Part shown: positions 1-5,575 of the stretch, one piece after another | How positions within the stretch are numbered: the stretch's first letter is position 1 | How the letters are laid out: each line of letters begins with the position of its first letter | From: Lentisphaerota bacterium | GTDB taxonomy: Bacteria > Verrucomicrobiota > Kiritimatiellia > RFP12 > UBA1067 | Assembly (NCBI GenBank): GCA_015061765.1 | Contig: SUVZ01000281.1 | Span: 1-5,575 of the forward strand | Length of the DNA stretch: 5,575 nt | Direction: 5' to 3' | The notes under the pieces: generated by a model | What the model was told of the DNA's origin: nothing | What the model saw: only the letters and a program-made list of their open reading frames with translations | The model's database searches: none | Program-made: the position numbers and the translations under genes

Positions 1-2031
1 GTCCATATCAAGCTCAATTGCCACATCAACACCCGTCACGGAGTTGGAGAACACAAGATCAAGTCCATTGAACGCATCGGCCGAAAGCGGTTTCAGGACA
101 CCGCCCTGAACATAGAGCGTGCGGTTGGTGGCATCATCCGGCGGCAGATCCGCAAGCGCACCTTCCGCATCGAGAAACTTCAACTCGCCGCCCATGGCAA
201 GCGTACCCGCCCCTTGCTTATAGACGCAGCCGTTTACGGTGACCGGCTGCAGAAGCGTCAGCGAATCTCCCGCTGACGGCGTTTCAAGCTGAGCTATGCC
301 GGAAAGGAACAACCCGCGGGTCCTATCGGTGAACTCAACCTTGTTTGTGGTGATGAGCCGCGCCATCTTCTCCAATGTCAATGCATTGTACGCAAACTCA
401 TCCAACGGACCGCCGAAGCATTTGGGATCGCAATACCACACATGCGCATACGGCTCGGCCGGACCCCACGAAAGTTTCTTCAGATTCGACTTCGATGACA
501 CCAAAATCCTGCCCGAGAATTCAGGGCTGCTCCGGACAAAATCGAAATTTCCGCGATGAGACCCGTCATACGATGTCGCAATGGTGCCGGAATTCAGCGC
601 TAAAGTTCCCGTACCTTTCAATTCACCGTCAAACCTGAATCTGCGATTGCCATATATGGAGATTGCGGGCATGAGACCGTCTGCCGCAGAAACTTCAATA
701 TTTCCGATGAAATCCACGTCTTGCTCTTCTGCGAACATTATGTCATTTTCATGGGCCAAACAAAGAAGTGGACACCTGAACTCGCGACAAGCCAAAATCA
801 AACGTCCTCCGAAGGAAAGCGTCAATGATTCGCCAAGAAAGGTAAACGATCCCTCCGGCAACCGGGGAGTGCGGAGATATGCAGGCGCCGAATTGATTTT
901 GGCTACCTGATAATGAGCTCCTGCATGAACAGGCTTGTCGTCAGTCCATTGTATCGCATTGGTCATCGCGGAAGAATATTCTCCGACAAGCTCGTTATCA
1001 TCCCCGTGATCATCCATTTGCATCAACGGGAAAAACTTTACCGACACCACAGCCGTATCACCGTCAATTATTACAGACAATTTCGGACGCTTTGAAACCT
1101 CAAGCAAATAATAGCCATCCAACTCAAATACAGACGCATCAACCATTGAGGCTGGAACGGACATCAACTGCCGTGAGACTTCTTCGTTCACTTCGCCGAT
1201 CAGCGAATCATCAATGGACAAAACGACTTTCCCCGCACAGGCAAAGTCTTCTTTCACAGTCAGCAACGGCGACTCGTTCGATGTTTCCGGCAGAGAAAAT
1301 TTCAGGGTAGCCCCTTCGCTCAGACAGAGATTGCCCACTTCAGCCTCAGCCGACGGCGCAAATGCGAGCGTACAACGGTTCGACACAGCCACGGTGCCGG
1401 CTGAAAGCTTGGATACCGTCACCGTTCCGTCGCATTCATTGTTTCCGTTCGTAGCGGTGATTTCGATGCTGCCGTAATATTGTGACGCATCGCCAAGATC
1501 GAAAACACATGCTTTTTTCGTCGAATTAATCCGTACACCCACTGTGGCATCGCCGGAAAAGGTATCCTTAAATGTCAGACCACCGCCATCGCTCCGCTGC
1601 GTAGTCAGCAGAAACGGCGTATGGGCAGGCGAAAGAACCGTGACCTTCCCCGATATATCCCGCGCTCTATTGTATGAATATGCACTTCCGTTTACAAGTT
1701 CGATTCCTTCCTTCACTTTGCTGAAGTCGGAAGAATACTGACATCTTAAAGTACCGGTCTTACCTCCTATTTCACCGAAGGTTATCTTGTTGGCGACAAC
1801 AGCTTCTTCAGACTTCAACTCCAGATAACGATCTCCCGCAACAACAAAATCGTATTTGGGATAATCTTCAGCAGCAATCGAAACATCATTACCGTTGCCA
1901 TCCACCCATGTGGCACCGGAGAAACCATAGTCTTTGGTAGAAGTTTTCTTTAGATACGCGGTAAAATCGGTATCATCAGCAAACAGGCAGAATGACAACG
2001 CCATCCCGACAAGTAATGTTTTCTTTCTCAT
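1..2031 (-). CDS. Exported beta-rich protein with autotransporter-type (PATR-like) repeats, C-terminus beyond left edge
   Basis: The frame is open for 677 codons from the ATG at 2031-2029 to base 1 with no stop, so only the N-terminal part is present. The start MRKKTLLVGMALSFCLFA is a typical Sec signal peptide: basic n-region, hydrophobic core, likely cleavage after A18 before DD. There is no lipobox cysteine. The rest is rich in Gly, Ser, Thr, Val and Asp and looks like stacked beta-strands. Passenger-type repeat motifs are seen at about residues 473-482 (GTGTLALNSG) and 605-618 (KQGAGTLAMGGELK), followed by 'TLYVQGGVLKPLSADAFNGL'. Such motifs mark autotransporter or beta-helix surface proteins, which are often very long in Kiritimatiellota/Lentisphaerae-like bacteria. 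No catalytic domain is recognised. Twelve cysteines lie after the signal peptide, which is many for this class. A TTG ten codons upstream is a poorer start, because the ATG has both a Shine-Dalgarno sequence and the signal peptide. Role inferred: surface or secreted structural/adhesive protein; the anchoring domain is not visible. Confidence 0.8.
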   Translation of the reverse strand, partial: MRKKTLLVGMALSFCLFADDTDFTAYLKKTSTKDYGFSGATWVDGNGNDVSIAAEDYPKYDFVVAGDRYLELKSEEAVVANKITFGEIGGKTGTLRCQYSSDFSKVKEGIELVNGSAYSYNRARDISGKVTVLSPAHTPFLLTTQRSDGGGLTFKDTFSGDATVGVRINSTKKACVFDLGDASQYYGSIEITATNGNNECDGTVTVSKLSAGTVAVSNRCTLAFAPSAEAEVGNLCLSEGATLKFSLPETSNESPLLTVKEDFACAGKVVLSIDDSLIGEVNEEVSRQLMSVPASMVDASVFELDGYYLLEVSKRPKLSVIIDGDTAVVSVKFFPLMQMDDHGDDNELVGEYSSAMTNAIQWTDDKPVHAGAHYQVAKINSAPAYLRTPRLPEGSFTFLGESLTLSFGGRLILACREFRCPLLCLAHENDIMFAEEQDVDFIGNIEVSAADGLMPAISIYGNRRFRFDGELKGTGTLALNSGTIATSYDGSHRGNFDFVRSSPEFSGRILVSSKSNLKKLSWGPAEPYAHVWYCDPKCFGGPLDEFAYNALTLEKMARLITTNKVEFTDRTRGLFLSGIAQLETPSAGDSLTLLQPVTVNGCVYKQGAGTLAMGGELKFLDAEGALADLPPDDATNRTLYVQGGVLKPLSADAFNGLDLVFSNSVTGVDVAIELDMD

Positions 2032-2035
2032 GGTC

Positions 2036-2041
2036 TCACCT
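2036..2041 (-). promoter_or_regulatory. Ribosome binding site of the exported repeat protein
   Basis: AGGTGA on the minus strand lies 4 bases before the ATG at 2031. It supports that ATG over the in-frame TTG further upstream, and it places the signal peptide exactly at the N-terminus. The spacing is slightly short but workable. Confidence 0.6.
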
Positions 2042-2060
2042 ATTTCCTTTCGTTTTACCA

Positions 2061-2090
2061 ATAGAACGACACAGCTTTCGCTATTGTCAA
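2061..2090 (-). promoter_or_regulatory. Possible sigma-70-type promoter ahead of the exported repeat protein
   Basis: A perfect TTGACA lies at 2090-2085 (minus strand). After 18 bases comes TTCTAT at 2066-2061, which matches only three of six bases of TATAAT. A start of transcription near 2054 would give a leader of about 20-25 bases. The -35 box is good and the -10 is weak. The 67-base gap is the only place in the left half where a promoter would be expected, so this gene may be transcribed separately from the hydrolase genes. A weak inverted repeat (CAATAG at 2059-2064, CTATTG at 2081-2086) overlaps the same segment. Confidence 0.3.
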
Positions 2091-2098
2091 AGTTTCCT

Positions 2099-2869
2099 TC
2101 ACTTCATGCCGGCCAATGGCTTCACCGACAAGAAAGATATCTCTCCCTTGAAGAAATTCGCCTTGCCTAACGTAGCCCCAAAAAGACCGATCCGCTGGTT
2201 GAAGAAATAATCGCTGTATGGAACGGCGTTCCCGCGAACACCGTTTACCTCCACCCAGGCGGTGCAGCGATCTGTGGCAACACGCACATCGTTCCATTCG
2301 CCATCTTTCAGCGTCGGACCCCGCACCACGACATTTATGCCGCCTTTCTCCCTGAGAAAACTGCGCCCTCTGGCAAATGTCGCGCTCACGGAACCATCCT
2401 TCTCAATCACGACATCCAAACCGCAATTGCCGCTGCCGTAAAGTCCCTGCACTTCACCGAATCCCGCCGGCTTGACCCTCATCTGAAGTTCGAAACCCGC
2501 AAACCCCGGAACACATTGATGCGAAAGGCTGCCCCACCCGGTCTTCGGCATCCTTTTCCCCAGCGGCAATGCGCTGTAGTATCCGAAATTCTCGCGGAAA
2601 GGATGGTCGTTATTCCCTGGCCCCATTCCGAATCCCTGGGCAAATGCCACGGAGGCGCCGACCATTCCGGAAAGCATCCTTCCCGTCCCCAACCGCAGAG
2701 CGCTGTCGGTGCGGCTGCCGATATCGCACATTACATTCTCAACCAATCCGGCATCGGCCTTGACCGTCTCGGTCTTGCCGCTATCGCGGTCAAACACGCT
2801 GAAACTGACGGCCCTGCCCGTAGGTCGGTAAACAGTCTTCACGGCGCCGCCATACGCGGTAATTCTCAT
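2099..2869 (-). CDS. LamG/concanavalin-like C-terminal module, probably the frameshifted tail of the upstream glycosidase
   Basis: This frame is open from ATG 2869 (or TTG 2872) to TGA 2101-2099, about 256 residues. It has no signal peptide. Counting from the TTG, residues 20-50 (GRAVSFSVFDRDSGKTETVK and onward) look like the end of a beta-sandwich strand pair. Residues about 125-257 resemble a LamG-type jellyroll: 'FELQMRVKPAGFGEVQGLYG', 'VVIEKDGSVSATFARGR', 'LKDGEWNDVRVATDRCTAWVEVNG' and the closing strand 'FFKGEISFLSVKPL'. The pattern 'W..VRV..D...AWVEVNG' is typical of this fold. Such modules bind glycans or pack on catalytic domains. The start codon lies inside the upstream coding frame by 80 bases, and the Shine-Dalgarno match (AGGTG, 4 bases before the ATG) is poorly placed. 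The first ~20 residues are likely not a true N-terminus. I infer that this is the tail of a single ~930-residue enzyme; an independently translated overlapping gene is the alternative. Confidence 0.6.
   Translation of the reverse strand: MRITAYGGAVKTVYRPTGRAVSFSVFDRDSGKTETVKADAGLVENVMCDIGSRTDSALRLGTGRMLSGMVGASVAFAQGFGMGPGNNDHPFRENFGYYSALPLGKRMPKTGWGSLSHQCVPGFAGFELQMRVKPAGFGEVQGLYGSGNCGLDVVIEKDGSVSATFARGRSFLREKGGINVVVRGPTLKDGEWNDVRVATDRCTAWVEVNGVRGNAVPYSDYFFNQRIGLFGATLGKANFFKGEISFLSVKPLAGMK
2790..2869 (-). other. Probable frameshift joining the glycosidase and LamG frames
   Basis: Two long minus-strand frames overlap here, and the downstream one is +1 relative to the upstream one. The upstream frame reads on as 'LQVIDENYRVWRRREDCLPTYGQGR' and then stops at TGA 2792-2790. 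The downstream frame carries the continuation 'AVSFSVFDRDSGKTETVK'. Removing one base around the G/C-rich run at about 2808-2818 (minus strand GGGCAGGGCC) gives a smooth beta-strand sequence. The stop context is GTT TGA C, a +1 step from which also restores the frame and yields a protein of 930 residues. A sequencing/assembly indel, a true mutation and programmed recoding all remain possible. Confidence 0.55.
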
Positions 2870-4892
2870 CAATCACCTGCAGTCGCAGCACACTCGCCTT
2901 TTCCAGAGGCTTCCACCTGAATGAGAACGACGCTTTCTTGGACATCAACGGACGCGGTATCGAAGCCGGAGGCAGATATCTCATAACCGACAGTCCGCAG
3001 CTGTCAACCGAATTGAATCCGACAACTTCCTTTTTCACCAGATCCGCAAGCCTTACCGTGCCTTTGAAGTGAGGCGGCAGATCGATATCGACCGCTCCGT
3101 CCTTCATCTGATCCACAGGAACATGCGCCCAAAGCGTAATTCCAAACCTATTCAGATATTCACCGTCAAACGTCCATGCATCACCGTCAACCCCTACTCG
3201 CCTTCTGCCGGCGACGGCAGGCTTCAGCACCGCTCCCGAAACATTGCGGAAACGGATGTTCCCTTTGAGCGAAATCCACTTTTTCTCCTCGGCGCGCTTC
3301 CCTGAATAGAATCCGACGATGCACACCCGTATCTGCTCATGGCCGGACGGCACGGCAGGAACATCCGAATGCATATACACCGTATCCATATCATCAAGCA
3401 CTTCAATCGATCTCAGCGGTCGGCTGGAAACAATGTCGCCCTTCACGACATATACGCCGTTCGCGTCGCATTCACCGATCTCCATGCTGCCGCTGATGTC
3501 CGACGGCATATCGCGCAGCGGGTGGCACACCCACACGTGATCGACATTGCGCAAGGCCCGGATTCCGGCAGGATAGAGCCCTTTCGAATATTCACGCATC
3601 CCCTTGGACCATTCCACCCGGAAACGCGGTACCAGAACCCGATGCTCCAGAAATGAAGATGCCTTGTCGACAAACCTCACCGCCGACTGCACCTCCGGAT
3701 CAAGGGTCTTGGCGGCATACGAGCGCAGCGTCCTGCCGTTCATATCCTGCCACTCGAAAGAGACTTTCAGCTTTTCGCCCTTGAACGTGCCGTCGGGCAG
3801 ATTGCGCACCTCGACCTCAACCGGCTCGCCCGCGACAAGCGCCTTGCGATATGAGAGTATGAGATTCGGCACGGAGACGTCATCCCCCGGAGCTGGCGTC
3901 AGTTCACGCCCGGCCAGGCGATCCGCAAAATGCCGCACTATCCGCATATATGTGTTCCCCCTTGAAACCGTCGGACGGAAATGCGTATTCTCATTCTCCT
4001 CATCCCATTCGCCGTGAAGAACAAGATCCGGCGAAAGCTTCAACGCGCTTTCGTAGCGGTCGCATAGAGTCGCCGTCCCGTTGGCATCATTGTTGTACTG
4101 CCAGCGGTAGCTGTTCATGTGTCCACCGTTGAAGTGGAGACAGAAATATTTTTTGCCTTTAAACTCCTCCTCGTTAAACACCTCGGAAATGACCTTTCCG
4201 ACAGTCGATTCAAATATATCAGCCACATAACGCCGTTCGATGCAACCAACAGAGGATTTATACATAATCCCGTCCATGGCACGCAGATAATTTCTCAAAG
4301 TCTCTTTTGCGCAACGATACGCAAGAGGCGAAAGCGCGCCTTCCCTCAGATCGTTTTTGCCGAATATCGGACAATGTCCCATCAGGATAAACTTATCCCC
4401 ATAGCGCTCCAGGAGATGTTTTCTGAATTCGATCGCCGCGGCTATAGCCCGTTCATGCGACGACTTGAATGGCGGATGGAGCAGAAACACCCGTTTCCCA
4501 TCAAGCGTACACCAGTTCGGAAACTTCAGCGAATGCTCCACGATCTCCAGACTTTTCCTGATTTCGGCCTCGTTGTTCACGCGCAAAAACACCAGCAGTT
4601 TCGTCTCGGAACCGGGAGTCGAAGAACGCTCAAGAAGCCCCCACTCATCTCGCAGACGGTCAGTGAAGACCCCAAGACCATCCACTTTGCCGAAGCGAAG
4701 CGTTTCAACCGTCTTTTCCCATGCCGCCGGATTGAGCATTTTGCCGTCGGCGAAATCCTGATATGCGGTATTCTGGTGAAGCGGTCTTTCATACCATCGA
4801 TGAAGATAATCACTGAGTTGGGCTCCGTACTTGAGCTGAGCCTGGATAAACACGGCGCCTGAAGCTAGCAATGGCGTAAAGAATGAAATCAT
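2790..4892 (-). CDS. GH71/GH99-like glycoside hydrolase with beta-sandwich regions (C-terminus in another frame)
   Basis: The frame gives 700 residues. The ATG is well fixed: an in-frame TGA lies only six codons upstream (4910-4908) with no other start between, and AGAAAGG sits 8 bases before it. Residues ~20-325 look like the (beta/alpha)8 barrel of the GH71/GH99-like superfamily, whose members include endo-alpha-1,3-glucanases and endo-alpha-mannosidases. Visible cues are 'HRWYERPL' (31-38), 'GKVDGLGVF' (68-76), 'LDGKRVFLLH' (130-139), 'HFNGGHMNSYRWQYN' (253-267) and the late-barrel motif 'GEWDEENENTHFRPT' (294-308). The last matches the W-N/D-(D/E)..E...F.P pattern of that group. Acidic residues in this motif (D297, E298, E299, E301) and D131 are candidates for the active site. 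About 340-430 and 450-675 are beta-sandwich regions. The N-terminus (MISFFTPLLASGAVFIQA, cut after A18) could be a signal peptide but lacks basic residues, and the segment may instead be a barrel strand. Substrate is unknown. The protein probably continues into the LamG frame at 2790 and is likely co-transcribed with the gene at 4939-5575. Confidence 0.75.
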   Translation of the reverse strand: MISFFTPLLASGAVFIQAQLKYGAQLSDYLHRWYERPLHQNTAYQDFADGKMLNPAAWEKTVETLRFGKVDGLGVFTDRLRDEWGLLERSSTPGSETKLLVFLRVNNEAEIRKSLEIVEHSLKFPNWCTLDGKRVFLLHPPFKSSHERAIAAAIEFRKHLLERYGDKFILMGHCPIFGKNDLREGALSPLAYRCAKETLRNYLRAMDGIMYKSSVGCIERRYVADIFESTVGKVISEVFNEEEFKGKKYFCLHFNGGHMNSYRWQYNNDANGTATLCDRYESALKLSPDLVLHGEWDEENENTHFRPTVSRGNTYMRIVRHFADRLAGRELTPAPGDDVSVPNLILSYRKALVAGEPVEVEVRNLPDGTFKGEKLKVSFEWQDMNGRTLRSYAAKTLDPEVQSAVRFVDKASSFLEHRVLVPRFRVEWSKGMREYSKGLYPAGIRALRNVDHVWVCHPLRDMPSDISGSMEIGECDANGVYVVKGDIVSSRPLRSIEVLDDMDTVYMHSDVPAVPSGHEQIRVCIVGFYSGKRAEEKKWISLKGNIRFRNVSGAVLKPAVAGRRRVGVDGDAWTFDGEYLNRFGITLWAHVPVDQMKDGAVDIDLPPHFKGTVRLADLVKKEVVGFNSVDSCGLSVMRYLPPASIPRPLMSKKASFSFRWKPLEKASVLRLQVIDENYRVWRRREDCLPTYGQGRQFQRV

Positions 4893-4900
4893 GGCATTGG

Positions 4901-4907
4901 CCTTTCT
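4901..4907 (-). promoter_or_regulatory. Ribosome binding site of the GH71/GH99-like gene
   Basis: AGAAAGG on the minus strand lies 8 bases before the ATG at 4892, an ideal distance. The 46-base gap to the preceding stop codon (4941-4939) shows no terminator hairpin and only a weak -10-like CATTAT. Translation from an upstream transcript is therefore the simplest reading. Confidence 0.6.
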
Positions 4908-4938
4908 TCACTGAAAATCAAATGCATAATGAGAGTTC

Positions 4939-5575
4939 TTAAAACGCGATATCCGCAAAACGGTATAGGCGGATGGTATCGGGCGCGAGCGGAGTATCGG
5001 GCGCAACGGCTCCCGTCTGCGGCTCTGTTACGGATTGCGGTTTCCCTAGACCGCCGACATTTACCGCCGCCGGTTCTGCTGAAATGTTCCAGACGATGAC
5101 ACCGCTGCCTTTCTCTCCGATGAAACGCTTTGCAAGGCAGCCTTTCCCGGCAAATGTGAATCCGTCCGTATCCACGAAGCGGCCTTCGAGAAGTATATCC
5201 GAATTGGCGTGCTGGAAGTCTGAAACCGCTTTCATGTAACCGGCAAGCGTCTCTTTCGGTCCCGACTTCAGTATGGCGAACTTGGGCACTCTGATAACGG
5301 TCCCGTAGTTTGTGGTCACATTGCCGGTTTCCGCGTATATGCGGTCCGGTCCGTACCGCAGTTCAACATCGTGCCGCATGCCGAAGACGACAGTATAGTT
5401 GACCATCGGCCGATCCACAATCGGTGTAGGCACGCGCACGGTGGTGGCGAGTTCCGGGAACGTGTAGCGGACAAGCTCCGGCCATTCATCTCCGGGATTC
5501 CGTCCGCCTCTGCGCGACTTTATGAGCAAATCGCAGGAATCGCGGCTTGCGCAACAGGAAATGCCGTGCCAGAAC
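4939..5575 (-). CDS. C-terminal part of a glycoside-hydrolase-like protein (DUF6259-like), N-terminus beyond right edge
   Basis: The frame is open from the right edge to TAA 4941-4939, giving about 211 residues. It begins mid-domain with 'FWHGISCCASRDSC'. A TTG at 5529-5527 exists, but coding character continues upstream, so I treat the gene as cut by the window edge rather than starting there. The order seen is: the last part of a probable TIM barrel with 'PELVRYTFPELATTVR' and 'NYTVVFGMRHDVELR' (a late strand and loop); a helix 'ETLAGYMKAVSDFQHANSDILLEGRFVDTDGF'; then a small C-terminal beta-sandwich with 'AKRFIGEKGSGVIVWNISAEPAAVNV' ending 'TIRLYRFADIAF'. The 'lleGrf.DTDGF ... viVwN' layout resembles DUF6259-type and other uncharacterised glycosidase-like proteins of Verrucomicrobia/Lentisphaerae relatives. 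This is recognition from memory. Catalytic residues would lie mostly upstream and cannot be judged. It precedes the GH71/GH99-like gene by 46 bases on the same strand, which suggests one operon for glycan breakdown. Confidence 0.7.
   Translation of the reverse strand, partial: FWHGISCCASRDSCDLLIKSRRGGRNPGDEWPELVRYTFPELATTVRVPTPIVDRPMVNYTVVFGMRHDVELRYGPDRIYAETGNVTTNYGTVIRVPKFAILKSGPKETLAGYMKAVSDFQHANSDILLEGRFVDTDGFTFAGKGCLAKRFIGEKGSGVIVWNISAEPAAVNVGGLGKPQSVTEPQTGAVAPDTPLAPDTIRLYRFADIAF
4976..5004 (-). repeat. Short in-frame tandem duplication (18-base period) in the glycosidase-like tail
   Basis: The 11-mer GTATCGGGCGC (plus strand) occurs at 4976-4986 and again at 4994-5004, exactly 18 bases apart. 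In the coding frame this gives APDT-PL-APDT, a Pro/Asp linker just before the final strand 'IRLYRF'. Slippage that adds or removes six codons would keep the frame. The repeat is real, but its significance is probably limited to loop length variation. Confidence 0.6.

Noticed and set aside
296..1741. Several plus-strand open frames of 60-109 codons in the left third
   Set aside because: All are antisense to the 677-codon exported protein, which has a signal peptide and repeat motifs; none has a convincing start or domain.
2032..2098. Transcription terminator between the LamG module and the exported protein
   Set aside because: Only a 6-base inverted repeat with a 16-base loop is present, without a T-run, too weak for an intrinsic terminator.
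2055..2297. Minus-strand 80-codon frame overlapping the end of the LamG module
   Set aside because: It is an out-of-frame reading of the LamG coding region, with a Cys/Arg-rich composition and no family resemblance.
2516..2920. Plus-strand open frame of 134 codons opposite the LamG module
   Set aside because: Antisense to a frame with clear LamG-like strand pattern; composition (many Pro, Arg, His, Ser) is typical of shadow translation.
4119..4862. A long plus-strand open frame (247 codons) antisense to the GH71/GH99-like gene
   Set aside because: It lies wholly opposite a well-supported coding frame, shows no recognisable domain or ribosome binding site, and its sequence looks like a reverse-complement shadow.
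5527..5529. TTG start codon for the glycosidase-like protein
   Set aside because: The same frame stays open to the window edge and reads 'FWHGISCC...', in keeping with a larger protein; no ribosome binding site is evident before the TTG.
1..5575. CRISPR arrays, tRNA or rRNA genes, insertion sequences
   Set aside because: No regularly spaced repeats, cloverleaf-like segments, transposase-like proteins or terminal inverted repeats were seen on either strand.

Overview
This looks like a stretch of bacterial chromosome (or metagenome contig) in which every supported gene lies on the minus strand, so the reading order runs from the right edge to the left edge. The proteins are large, multidomain and carbohydrate-related. 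They consist of glycoside-hydrolase-like TIM barrels with beta-sandwich tails, a LamG/concanavalin-like module, and an exported beta-rich protein with autotransporter-type 'GAGTLAMGG' repeats. This mix resembles Kiritimatiellota/Lentisphaerae/Verrucomicrobia-type genomes from gut, rumen or sediment. That assignment rests on remembered protein style, not on a marker gene, and is tentative.

Layout from right to left. (1) 5575-4939 holds the C-terminal ~211 residues of a glycoside-hydrolase-like protein whose N-terminus lies beyond the right edge. (2) After a 46-base gap with a clear Shine-Dalgarno sequence, 4892-2790 encodes a 700-residue GH71/GH99-like glycosidase: an N-terminal barrel followed by beta-sandwich regions. 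(3) 2869-2099 is a +1-shifted continuation coding for more beta-sandwich and a terminal LamG-like domain. Parts 2 and 3 overlap in different frames. They read most naturally as one protein of about 930 residues split by a frameshift near 2790-2815, caused by real mutation, assembly error or, less likely, recoding. (4) After a 67-base gap with a possible promoter and a ribosome binding site, 2031-1 encodes at least 677 residues of an exported, repeat-bearing beta-rich protein that runs off the left edge. This last gene has no stop codon in the window but is open throughout.

A plausible reading is a polysaccharide-degradation neighbourhood. The two hydrolase-like proteins would act on glycans, the LamG module would bind glycan or support the fold, and the exported protein would serve at the surface, perhaps in adhesion or substrate contact. 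Substrate specificity cannot be deduced from the sequence. No RNA genes, CRISPR arrays, insertion sequences or convincing terminators were seen. I found no sign of a wholly new system; the most notable point is the frameshifted hydrolase/LamG junction.
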